A stretch of DNA of 64,000 bases, taken from Solicoccozyma terricola (taxonomy: Eukaryota; Basidiomycota; Tremellomycetes; Filobasidiales; Piskurozymaceae). Where the stretch lies: the NCBI GenBank assembly GCA_001600875.1, contig BCLD01000005.1, positions 861,332 to 925,331 on the forward strand, read 5' to 3'. The first letter of the stretch is position 1. The number at the start of each line of letters is the position of its first letter. The translations under genes were made by a program, and so were the position numbers. Shown piece after piece: positions 46,986 through 58,486 of this stretch. The notes under the pieces were generated by a model. It was not told where the DNA came from. It made no database searches and saw nothing but the letters and a program-made list of their open reading frames with translations.

Positions 46986-49573
46986 ATGCGGTCTACGTCT
47001 ACTATACTCCTGCGTTCCATTCTTGCAGTAGCACCCAGGCCTCCAGCTTCAGCTCGTATATCAGCTCAGACGTGGAGAGCTGTTTCTAAATCCAGATGTG
47101 GTGCTGTGTCTCCTCGACGGATGAGCTCCACTCACCATGGTAGGCTGTTGAAGGATGCTGTCGATCAGAGGAGAGCAGTTTTGGTAAAAATTGGGTTCGC
47201 TACGGCGGCTGTAGGAGTGAGTGTGTCTTGTTGTGTCAACTGCTCTCTCGCTATCATGAACCTGACTGATCTCGATCTCAATCTCATTCGCAGCTCGCAA
47301 TCTACCTCGGAGACGTGCTCACACCTATATCTCTCGACTCTGAACCACAAACAGAATCCGACTCTATACACTCAACAACCCAACCATCGGGTCAAAAGCT
47401 GATATCAGCGGAAGAAGTTGCTAAACATAACAAGAGAGACGATTGTTGGGTTATTATATCAGGACAGGTGTATGATGTCACGGATTTCTTAGATATGCAT
47501 CCTGGTGGAGCTGGTGTGATTTTACAACAGGCTGGACAGGATGCTACGTATGTATGTCCGAATTTTCCCTCCGTTGTCCCGTCACTAAATACCCTGCTTT
47601 CGATCATTTCAGCGAAATCTTCAAACCCCTCCACCCACCTGGCGTCCTTGACACTCTCGATCCCTCACAACACCTAGGTCCTATAGATCCCACAACCATC
47701 AAACCTAAAACTCCACGTCCATTGACAGATGATGAGAAACGCGTCAGAAACGCTCGTGAGCAGATGCCACCAATCGACGCTATGATCAACCTATATGATT
47801 TTGAAAAGGAGGCGGAGAAGGTATTGAGCAAGACGGCTTGGGCTTATTATAGAAGTGCTGCTAACGGGGAAGATAGTGAGTTGGGGGGTTTTCCGGGTCG
47901 TTTTGCTGGAGGAGAGTGGTGCTGACTCTTTCTTTCTTGCTGTCGATAGCGTTCCGGGAGAATGAAGAGGCGTGGAATCGATATTGGTTCAGACCACGAG
48001 TGTGAGTTCAATACACGCCGTTCAGACGTTACCCGTGCTGAATGTCACTCTTCCAGACTCCGAGACGCAACAAACATCGACCCTTCATCCAAGATACTTG
48101 GCATGGACGTCTCACTGCCCATCTACGTCGCTCCTGCTGCAATGGCCAAGTTGGGACATCCATTAGGTGAAATCAACATCACAAAGGCCGCAGGAAAGAC
48201 GGGCATTATACAAGGAGTGAGCAATGGGATCTGCGTTGGTACTGATGGATTATGTTAGTGACGGAGATGCGGTCTTTTGGTGTGGATAGATCTCTTCGAA
48301 TGCAAGCTGCAGTTTGGAGGAGATGGTGGAGGCAGCTGTGCCAGGACAAAATCTGATTTTCCAGGTGAGCGGAACAGTAATCTCAAAACTGGATTTTGTA
48401 GCTAATACCAAGATGTCTTTCATCGATAGCTCTACTTGAACAAAGATAGAGCAGGTCAGTTGGTGGATCCTCAATTTACTCCTTCGACTCACTGACAGCC
48501 GGTTGCCCTTCCTACAGCATCTGAAAAGCTAATCAAGAAAGTTGATGAACTAGGCTGCAAAGCCATCATGTTCACAGTCGACTCGGCACGAAGCGGTTTC
48601 CGAGAGATGGACGTCAGAGCCAAGGGTGTAGTTGATGCTGTGAGTTTGCGGGCGCTGAGATAACGGGATGGAGCTCATGCTATTCCAAACGAGAGTAGCC
48701 ACCACCATCTGCAAAGGACGATTCGAGTGATAAGAGCAAAGCACCAGTTGGTATCGCACAAGCCATTTCGGGATATCAGGATACCAATCTGACGTGGGAT
48801 GATATGAAGTTCATCCGCGTGAGTGTCAAAGACGCTTCATCTCCTTCTTTGATTTTAATAATCCTTCATTAACAGAAACACACGAAATTGCCGATCATCA
48901 TCAAAGGTGCGTCTTCCTTCGGTCGTGGATTTTGGCCACTCCTTACTGACCTCACCCAAAATCAGGTATACAATGCGTGGAAGATGTCGAGCTCGCGGCC
49001 AAACACGGTGCCGCAGGTGTGATCTTAGTGAGATTGGTAGTCGCCGTATGATATGTAACCACATGCTGACATTGATAAATCGCAGTCAAACCATGGAGGC
49101 CGATCTTTAAACTTTTCCCCGGCTCCGATCGACGTCCTCTACGAGATGCGAGTCACGAAGCCCGAGCTGTTTAACAAACTCGAGGTTTATGTTGATAGTG
49201 GTGTTAGGAGAGGAACCGATGTCGTGAGTGAGGGATGGAGTCGCAGCCAACAATCCACCGCTGACCATGCTTCGTTATGCTGTTGCAGGTGAAGGCGCTC
49301 GCCCTAGGCGCCACCGCTGTTGGTCTAGGTCGGCCATTCCTGTACGGTAACGGCACCTACGGCGAGGAAGGTTGCAGCAAGGTCTACGAGCGTGAGTGTT
49401 GACGGTTGTTGACTGCACGCGGTTCACTTCGCTGATACGTGGAGCGCTGTCCAGTCCTCTATAACGAGGTGGTGACTGCGATGGCATTGGTCGGTGCAAG
49501 GAACATCAGCGAGCTCAAGCCGGAAATGGTGCGGCCAAAGGGGTGGTTGCCTCAGCCGCCGGCTACGAAATGA
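46986..49573 (+). CDS. CYB2: L-lactate dehydrogenase (cytochrome), flavocytochrome b2
   Basis: It oxidises L-lactate to pyruvate and passes electrons to cytochrome c in the mitochondrial intermembrane space. A mitochondrial presequence rich in Arg and Ser (from the ATG at 46986) is followed by a hydrophobic sorting segment ([16 protein letters not shown]), the bipartite signal known for Cyb2. Next is the cytochrome b5 domain ([23 protein letters not shown] is split here in description only; heme ligand motif HPGG). The FMN domain starts near [12 protein letters not shown] and has [33 protein letters not shown] (catalytic His) and [18 protein letters not shown]. It ends PPATK at 49573. About ten introns. 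The C-terminal residues after GWLPQ are longer than in some homologues. Confidence 0.93.
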
Positions 49574-49672
49574 CGTTGAAGGCTCAACTCCAAGATTTTG
49601 TAATTTTGGGTCATATGTAACCTGTACAGATGGCATGAGAGATAGCATGGAATCTCTTCGGCACATTCCATC

Positions 49673-52192
49673 CTAGAGAGCACCTGAAGCCTGTGCTTGT
49701 CTTGCAGCAAGAAGTCGTTCCGTTCGATATTGCTCGTAGAGGTTGTCCCGAGCGTCACCTTTCAGGGACTGTAAACGTGGGCGAGATCAGTTCACGATGC
49801 TCACTCCGGCGCACATGCCTTACTTGCCATGAGAAGGGGTCCCAACATGTTACTGTAGAATTTTGCAAAGTCGGAGTGACTTGGGTCAAGGGCATCGATG
49901 GCGCCCCAGGGGTATGTTCGCGTGAAGGATATATCCGGAGGACCGGGCGGCATAGCACTTGCGTTGGAATCGGGTGACACCTCTGGCGAGAAAAGGAAGA
50001 AAGGAAGGATTCCGGTGGTTCGACGTTGATCCTCGATCTCTTCGTTTCCACCAATCCCGCCTGAGTTTGCGTCTTGCTCACTGCCGACTTCATCCTCCCT
50101 GGAGTCGCCCCCAGAGGATGCGCTATCAGCGCTCGTTTGGCCACGATCGACCATATCGAAACCTCCCCAGCCTAGATCTGCTGCTTCTAGGTCGCGTCTT
50201 AGGGCTTCTTGTACCGTATGACGCTGCGCGGTAGTAAGGGTGTCCGCACGGGTAACGATGGGCAGCACGTTGCTGCGCTTGGACAGTCGGCCGATCTGGG
50301 AGGACGAGGCATGAATCAGGAACGCGCTGGATCGCCACTCGACTCGTAACCATTCACCGCGCGCAATTCGTCTTTGCGCAGACTCGGTCTCCATGTTGCA
50401 TTTTGCGCGGCGTTCTTGCCGACAGAGTTGCGAGGCGAGCCATCAGGCTCGGTTGAGGGGAAATCGAAGATCACCCCTTCTTTGGATGCCGCTCCGATGA
50501 TGGGAGGGAAGGAGTCCAACCATACAGAAACAATTGGTGGTTCGAGAATGGTGGACGGATCGATGAGATAGATGACTGCGAAACGGGCAATCGTCAGACT
50601 ATGGGATCTCGTTACTTCCTTGCAGACCTTAATAACCTAGATGAATTAGCCGATCGCTCATTCCTAGTCCACGACGGGTCACCTTGCTTTCCTCCCTTAA
50701 TGTCTCCGCCAACCTTTCCTCGCTCTGGGACCGCCAATCGGGAGTCAGATCCATCGCTCAGCAACCTTTTAGGTTCTACTCACAATCCTGATCAGACCTC
50801 TCACATGCCTCTCCAGCTCTAGTTCCCTCCCTTCCTCGAATACCAGCCCAGGTGTATCAATAACGTTCAAACATACCTTTTGCTCTTTCCAAGACCCCGT
50901 TCCAAATGCATCGAAGTCCATACGCATGGACGCGAACGATGAGCGGTTGCGATTTGGTGATCGGCCGATCGAGGAAGGGCGAGAAGGTGTCACACTCCCT
51001 CCCCCCACGGAGGGATGAGGAGGTGGTGACGTCGAAACTACCAATGTTCGGTTCAAAGCAGAGAAATATTTCGTACCTTTTGGATCTACCGAGAACGACA
51101 TGAGTAGCTCATCGTCTTGTACGTCTGCTTTTGGAGGTTCGATCGTCGGTGCAGCAGAGTCGAGGACCACGGGAGCTGATTTAGGGTTGACAATACCTCG
51201 AGAACCTGGTTCATGGCGTTCATGAATGGTTGAATCGAGTTGAATGGAAATTATTTCGAGATGTCGAGTTATTTCGGGGTGCTCTGGTGCTGTGAGGAGG
51301 AGGTTTGCAAAACTGTAGATATCAATCAGCGTCAACGAACGTATTCAATCCAAGGTCAATGTTCATAGACGACTAACCTAGACTTTCCTACACCTTTTCT
51401 ACCAACAACGACAACGTTCAAATCCAACGCCATCTTCTTTTTACCTCTCATTCGATTCTTTGATGTCCCGCCTCTGGCACCTGAACCATTCTCCATCCCG
51501 CTTCTGGATCCAGTAGAAACAGGATAGCTCCTATTCATCACTCCCATACCACCACCACCCCCACCACCACCACCACCAACGCTTTTCCAATCTTGTCCTT
51601 GTTCTCTGCCGCTAACAGGACGTAAATCCTCGCTTCGTAACGTATGCGGAACTCTGAAATCTAGGATTCTACCTTGTGCATTCCTTCCCGATCCTACACC
51701 CGTACCCCCACCTCCCAATCCTCGCCCGTTGATAGCTGGTGAAGAAGCACTTGCTATAGACGGTGAGAATGGTCTATGGTATTGTGGTGGAGTCCCAGAA
51801 ACGATCGGGACCCGTCCTCCGGATCCAGCTACAGGTGACCCGCTACCATCACCCACCACATTCCCGCCATTCCCATTGCCCGATGAATCCACACCAATCC
51901 TCATTTTTTGCTTGATCGGTGTATTGAATTGATCTCCGATCGTCGAAGCAGCCAAACCCATTCCATCTCCTTCCAAACCCGTTTCTCTCCCATATCTTCC
52001 AGGGTAAAACTTTGCAATGTCGATAAACCCAGAGTCCGTGTCCCCATCACCCACCCAAATCAAACCATCTCCTTCTCCATCACCTAAAAGGGATGATCTG
52101 AGGTTCGGAAGGGAGAGGGAGGGACGTAATGGGGATGAATGGGAGAGTTGAGTGGGAGGGGTCTTGCGACGGGAGAAGATGTTCAGTACCAT
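49673..52192 (-). CDS. Septin-like P-loop GTPase with long disordered N-terminus
   Basis: A Gly/Ser/Pro-rich N-terminus of about 270 residues precedes the P-loop VVVGRKGVGKSRLV (about 51410-51370). Then come DTPGLVFEEGREL (G3, about 50850) and LPIVTRADTLT (G4 in the position of the septin AKAD, about 50250). The last exon encodes ARDNLYEQYRTERLLAARQA, like the end of the septin GTPase domain, with TAG at 49673. Inserted loops between motifs are long and low-complexity, unlike core septins Cdc3/10/11/12, so this is a divergent member, perhaps of the Spr/AspE-like or other septin-superfamily groups. I chose the ATG at 52192 (MVLNIFSRRK); an in-frame ATG at 52282 is possible. It is convergent with CYB2. 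Confidence 0.68.
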
Positions 52193-52911
52193 GTTCAACT
52201 TGAGATGGAAACGTGAGTGGTGTTTTGGGAATGCCGGGAGATAGGATTCTGGGTTGATAACATTGAAATGGGTGATTAGCATGATTCTGATGCGAATAGG
52301 AGAAGAGAAAGGATGATAATCATCTCCTTTTGTGCACGCACTGCGACTGTGATCGTTCTGATTAAAGGCGTACGAAATGTGATAGATTCCCTCTTTGCTG
52401 ATGAGTCGATGAATGTAGGTTTCAATACCCAGAAAGACCTGGAATGATGTCGGGTGAAGATGATAGCCAGTGGATGATCTCCTCTCAAAATGAACGGTCG
52501 GTTATCTTCATCCTCCGATCGATTCACGGTCTTACCTATCCTTTGGTCCAATATAATATACCCTCGGACGTAAATATGGGTTGAATCCTGGTAGATATTG
52601 TTAGGTGGATATGTTCATCCCAAGTCGGGGAGGTTGGATGGATGAATGATGTTCTAGTAGAGCGAGTTGGGTCGCGTTTCAGCATCAAAACACGGAGATC
52701 GAGGTCATGGCGCACGACGAACAACGAGGTGCAGGTGACCACAAGTGATTATATGGCATGGCAAGATGAGGTCGGTTGGAGGGAACCGGTTACCGTTGGC
52801 ACTCACCCTGACCCTACTCTGTACACTATCCCACGCCCAACCCAGCCAGCCAACAGATATCTGTCCTGTCTGTTCTTGTCTGTCCCCCCTCGCCACCACC
52901 TCTCCTTCTCG

Positions 52912-52942
<31 letters not shown>

Positions 52943-53322
52943 TCCACGTGACCACCCGCCCCCGCACACCGTAATATCCTCCGGGAAATGTCTGACACGC
53001 CCTCCCCGTCCTTGTTATCTTGCAACACTTCATCCAGTCAAAGCTCTCCTTCCGGATCAATCGTCCTCTGTCGAAGTAGCATTTCAACACTAGTTCATGC
53101 AGGTACTCTGTGCGCACCCAGGGAATCAGGATAGGAAAGCAATAAATCACATCTCAACTAGTGTGGTTTAAGTCTCGCAATCGTATCACTTCCCAAACAC
53201 CCGACTTCTCGAACCCCTTCGACACTCCATCTACCCCACCCTTTCACCCTTCCACCTTTCATCCTTTCACCCCGATCTCTCTCTTTCTATCTCTCTCTCA
53301 CACACACACAGACATCGAACCA
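52193..53322. other. Divergent promoter region with (CCGCCA)n repeat
   Basis: This 1.1-kb spacer lies between the septin-like gene and the membrane-protein gene at 53323. It holds a CCGCCA hexamer array (about 52910-52940, five units) and a short CA run (about 53299-53309) near the downstream start. Open frames across the hexamer are low-complexity shadows. No gene is supported. Confidence 0.55.
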
Positions 53323-54608
53323 ATGTCACCGCACCAATCCTCATCCCGTCTTCCCACTCGTCCACGACCGCATCCCGTCGATCTAACAGGTCAAATCATC
53401 CGAAATGCAAAATACGTGATAGGTGGATTAATAGGTGGTTGGTATACGGATTTAGGTGGAGTAGTGGCGGATGTATTGCAAGTGGAGATTGGAGGTGGGG
53501 ATCCTAGAAAGGGGAGATGGAATCGGTGAGTGTGCACGTGGTGTGTGAGGGTAGGGGTGGGGTGGCACAGGCAGAAGGATAGGTTGAGATTGGAGAATTT
53601 GAAGTGGTGATGGGAATTTCAAAATGGGGAGATGAAAAAAGAATGGGGAGATTGCAAAGATGTGGAGGACGGTTGATGATGCGGGACGTAGCATAAGACG
53701 AAATCATCTTGGGGTGACGTTACCATCTTCCAACAACCCTTGAAAACTGAATCATCTTGGCATCCTGGTGTTTGTTTTCACAGGAGAACGATGATCGTTT
53801 CCCTCGCTTTACAAAGTGTAACCATCGTAAGTTATTCCCCTTCTTTCCTCGCTTCTTGGAATCGAAATCCTGACCGATACACACTTTGCTTGGGGATCCT
53901 TTTTTATTCAGACGATCTTCCTTTATCTAGTGGTTGTATTACCCTGGTTTCAAGGCTATTTGCCGAATGTGAGTCTGCGTAGGTGTAGGTGGTTAGTGTT
54001 GGGTCGGGAGGATGAGGGGGATTAAAGATTGGTGGGGTGGGCAGCCTTTCTGTTATTTGAGGTTCCGAAGATACACGGATGTGCACAGAAGCCTGGATTA
54101 AACTCTCACCATCATCATGAAGGAATGCGGCACGAGAAGCGACTTCGAAAGAGAGATGTATTTCGGACTGATCGCTCTGTTAGGTCTACTGTCAGGCTTA
54201 CTTTGATTTATACCCCTGCATCTCATACAGTACTCTTCATGGCAAAAATCTCGTCGATTACGTATTCTCGTTCCTGTACGTCTGCTCTCATCCCGTCTGA
54301 TTCTAATAACCCGCCTGACATCTGGATCCTTCTCTTTCGTCTCAACAGGCACTCACGCTCACCATCCTCTCTGGGTACATAACCCTCATCATTTCTATAT
54401 CGAAAGGATCTGATTTGGGCGTCTTTAAGAGTGTTCTTGGAGGCGAGTTGTGCCTCGCTTTTGACACGATAGAAGGCTGATGTCCCACTGTACTTTCGGC
54501 GCAACAGCATCGGCAATGTATTCCCTCACTTTTGGGTTGTTGGGATTGATACCAACACCGAGCGTACATGGACCTGGGAAAAGAAAAGTCGATGGGAGAG
54601 ACCAGTGA
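53323..54608 (+). CDS. Small multi-pass membrane protein, unrecognised family
   Basis: The ATG at 53323 (MSPHQSSSRLPTRP) follows a pyrimidine/CA-rich leader. Exons 53323-53525, 53784-53826 and 53912-53968 join in frame. Further exons lie at about 54123-54195, 54236-54286, 54350 to about 54428 and 54494-54608. The last intron appears to be GC-AG (GGAG/GCGAGT to GCGCAACAG). The product of about 200 residues has hydrophobic segments around YVIGGLIGGWYTDLGGVVAD, VSLALQSVTITIFLYLVVVL, YVFSFLYALTLTILSGYITL and YSLTFGLLGLIP. It ends with a basic tail (GKRKVDGRD). I do not recognise the family. The first two introns are secure; later joins are less so. Confidence 0.55.
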
Positions 54609-55223
54609 TTCCAAATGGTTTCCAGTTCGACTTGTTAATGCGCCAAGGCCGGTTATCTGGGGTGTTCTTATAATACCGATGGACTATTAGACCGGTCAAT
54701 TCATGAATGAACTATAGAGTGAAATTGGGCGATCGCGAGGGGGTCCGAGCGTCTTTCATTTTTTGTAACGGCGTTTCACATCCGGGGAATAGGAGGTTCG
54801 AGCGTTGAGTTTCAGGATCGGAGTCGAGGTTGTTCCACGATGGATTCGTCTTGTTCAGTGTCCAGCTTCCCGGAGCGACAGGTTGTTTGAGCAGTGTCCG
54901 CAGGGTTCGCAGGGTTCGCAATGTTCACAGGGAATGTCAGTCGGGTAGATCTGAAACTTCTGATTCTCCTGCGACAAACATTCGCCACACAGATAGTTTT
55001 ACACAGGGTTTCTCGTTGTTCGTCCCTGCCATCAACGCTGACATGTTTGTTCTCCATCGTCCACACCTTCTACAACATCATTCGCAGTACTCTTCCAACC
55101 GTGCTTTTCCTCCTATTTCGCCGTCTGACATATCTTGGAACCGCACGTTGACCGTCACAGCTCCTCCTCCAAAGCTTGATTCACTTTCGCCAACTACTTT
55201 GGCCACTTGCGCCACCCAACAAC
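54609..55223. other. Intergenic with 9-bp tandem repeat upstream of PRM1
   Basis: This 615-bp spacer precedes the PRM1 start. A short tandem repeat of AGGGTTCGC (54902-54928, three units, the last degenerate) is present. Open frames extending through here into PRM1 in other frames are not supported. Confidence 0.5.
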
Positions 55224-58200
55224 ATGGCGGAGTCCCTACAGCCTCCACGACCACATCGGTTCTCTCAAATACCTCTATCACCACCGATAGCTCCTCCCTT
55301 CGGTCACTATCAAGCAAACGAGAATACGATGAATCCCGCGCCAACCGAATCGACGGAATATCAACCTTCCCGAACCTATCTCAAGTCCTATCTCGGTCTC
55401 ACTTCTCGTCTCTCACTAACCCTCCTATCCCTACCTCTTCTCTCTCTCCTCCTGTCAGTCTCCCACATCATCTCCTCCTCTTCGACGGCGAGAAATCAGG
55501 CAGAGGACGCTCGTGCCCAAATTATGGCGACTTGTCATGGAGTGGAACAAGGAGCCGCCTGGGTAGAAAATTTACCCAGTTTGATGGCAGAAAAAATGAA
55601 TGCACAGATTGTTGAAGGTGTTCAAGCAACTCTGAAGGGATTGGCAATCATACTGGAGGATAGGTGTGTGTTATCTTGCGGGGTCGCGGTGGGCGAGAAT
55701 GGCATGCTGATGATCGAGGGATGAAGTCTGACGATTGTAGAATCAGTGTTGGTTTTTGCCATCGATACCTATCGGTCGCTATTGATGTGCACCATCGAGT
55801 TCGTCGTTCGCGGAACTCTGGCAGTCGTGATCGGAGCTGTCAGCGTGGTGAGTCTCAGGCGGTCAACCACTGCATAATTGCGACACCCTGCTCATCTCAA
55901 CATCGTCTCACAGGTTTCCACCTCTGTAACATCCTCCCTCAATGAAATCCGAAAGTCCATTCAGTCCGACGTATCTTCCGCCAACTCGGTCATCCAGTCG
56001 GCGGTGACCGCAATCAACGCCGTGACATCCCTTGTCAACGTAAACCTCAACGTACCTCAATTCACGATACCTTCACTAAACAGCCTCGCAAACGTCACCA
56101 TCCCTACCACATTCGAAGATAGTCTCGTCAAGCTCAACGCTAGCATCCCATCGTTGAGCGAATTCAAAAATTTGGTAGCAGAAATCTTAGACGTTCCATT
56201 TGAAGCGCTCAGACAGGACTTGAACAAGACATTCACAGGTCTCGCGCAGAACTTCAATGCATCGATGTTACCTGTTCCTGCCCGCTCGTCCACCTCCCTC
56301 GTCGCGCGTGCGACAACCACGACCAACACCTCCCTCGATTTATGTTCCAGTATGGACACATCTTTCATCGATGACATCTCATCCTCGCTAAATCACCTCG
56401 CAAATGTCGGGATCGGACTTCTCATCATGTGCTTCGTCCTCCTATGGTTAGGTTTGACCTGGTGGGAATGGTTCCGATGGAGCAAGCTAAAGGAGCACGC
56501 GAGCATGGTAGAGCAGCAGTTGAAGGTGGATCAAAGAGAAGGTAGAGACTCGGACGGAATGAGGCTGGTACAGGTTGTGGAACATCCCATGATCGAAAAG
56601 TATGCGGGAACGGTCTTGAGAAAAGTTACAACGAATCCAAGGATGGAGACAAATTGGAGGTGGTTCTGTGAGTGTCTTCGGGCTAGTTTCCTTCCTTTCA
56701 GTTGCTAAATACCTGGCTCTTATAGTGTCATTTATAACTCATGGACCGGCTCTGGCCTTACTCTTTTTCGGCATCTTCACCTTCATTATCGTTCAGCTTC
56801 AAATCGTCGCGGTTCACGGGATCCGCACAAAATCACTTCAATCATCCAACGCCTCCATCACCACTTCCTCGAATGAAATCTCCCAGAAACTCGGTGCTGC
56901 TTTCCTTCTTCAAAGTCAAACGTATTCGGTACAAATGAATGATGTGATTCAAGGTTGGCAGCAGGATATAGACACGACAGTCTTTGGACCGTGGTTGAAT
57001 ACCACAACGGTTGTCTTGAATGGTACTCTGGTCAAGTTCTATGACGAGATTGAAAGCAGTGAGTAGATTTACTGAAACAGAATTCAAGCCGCTAATACCA
57101 TACACCGTAGTCCTCAGCACTGCCTTTGGCAACACCATCCTTGCACAACCCGTCCAAACCTTTGCGTACTGTATTCTCGGCTCCAAAATCGACACGTTAT
57201 CTCATGGTCTTACTTGGATTCATGCCAACGCAAGAGTCAATCTACCTATCATCCAGGCGAACTCTCTCATGCTATCGAACTCGAGCATGAACGATCTCTC
57301 CAGGCCCATCGCATCTGCAGCAGCGGGCTCTGGCACCAGCGGGAACGACGGCGTCATAGGCTCAATCTTCGACCGCTACATTAAACAGCTCGAGAGGGAA
57401 AGAACAACGGCGCTGTTGTTCATCGCTCTTTGGGCCCTCATTCTTGTCGTTGGACTCGGCATCGTAGCTTGGAATTCTGGCCTAGGTGATCGCTTTACTC
57501 GTGGGCGACTTGGCAGAACGCCACCCAGCGCAGTCGACTCTACCTGGAAGGAAAAGATGACCACTCGATTCTCCTTGGAAGATACTGCACCCAACGAGAA
57601 AGTAGTCTACCTCGATGTCCCACGCATAGTCGAACCCGAAGTGACCTCAGCCAAGACAGATTATAGCACAAGTCCCTGGGCGTATGCTGAGCATGCTACT
57701 CGAAGTCAAGAATCGTTCCTGGACGCGACGAGTGTCCAGCCGTCGTCTGGTCTAAACCCATCGAAACGCCCGCAACACCTGCAAGTGGCCGCACACTCGC
57801 AGCCTGGAATACAATCGGCCCAGAGGAGATGGGTGGACAAGGGAATTACTCAAGTAGCTCGTCCCCAAATCAGGCCCTCGTCTTCTCTTGGGTGGTCAGG
57901 TCGACTTCGCGGCGCAGTTACATCCTTCTTGAACGTGTCGAGTGACCCTGAGCGCGGTCATCAGGTAGCTCGCAACACATCACAAAGAAGCGAGCGGTCA
58001 TGGATCGGTCAAGCTGGTAGTCCTTGGACGGACACTTCGGGTCGGTATCGGGGCAGCGCTGAAAATGTTACTCAGATGTCAGACGCACAAGGCACACTTG
58101 GGAGGCATTGGTCCGCGGTATATCCTGCCGTTGAAGACTCTCGGTATCCTGTCTTTCATCCTCGAACGGCGCCACCTCCGATCAGAGTTCCGGCACGGCC

Positions 58201-58378
58201 AACCGAACACGAAGCTGAGGCCCCAGGTAGTCCCGACTCCCAAGACTTCTCAGACGCGGGAGAGACAACCCCATTGACGGCGACTTACGACCGCCAGGCT
58301 TCTGTCACCAAAGAATACTTCGACGCCAGAAGACATCCTCGTCAAAGTAACCCCTTTGCAACCCCGTTTGATGACTGA
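55224..58378 (+). CDS. PRM1: Plasma-membrane fusion protein PRM1
   Basis: PRM1 acts in plasma-membrane fusion of mating cells. The ATG at 55224 (MAESLQPPRPH) is followed by a Pro-rich cytosolic segment and helix 1 (LSLTLLSLPLLSLLLSVSHI). An extracellular loop follows, then VLVFAIDTYRSLLMCTIEFV near helix 2. A large second loop has many possible N-glycosylation sites (for example NVTIPTTF, NKTF, NASM, NTSL). Next comes LLIMCFVLLWLGLTWWEWF and, after an intron, ITHGPALALLFFGIFTFIIV. The second ectodomain half ends with ALLFIALWALILVVGLGIV and a long, probably disordered cytoplasmic tail. Four short introns lie near 55660-55740, 55850-55910, 56660-56725 and 57062-57110. The order of helices and loops matches the Prm1 family. 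Confidence 0.9.
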
Positions 58379-58486
58379 AAGAAGACAACCAGGAGTGTTT
58401 TGGGCAAATCAGAAATGCTTTGTGTGTATTATTATCCCTTGTCAACGAGCTGCCTGTACAATAGAAGGATAGCAAAACATGTATTC

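Noticed and set aside
52642..53150. Frames with Pro or Trp/Arg runs on both strands
   Set aside because: Generated by the CCGCCA repeat in the divergent promoter; no conserved sequence.
54830..55615. 261-codon plus-strand frame ahead of and overlapping PRM1
   Set aside because: It is in another frame than PRM1. The PRM1 frame has clear family helices, and this frame begins with repeat-derived residues.
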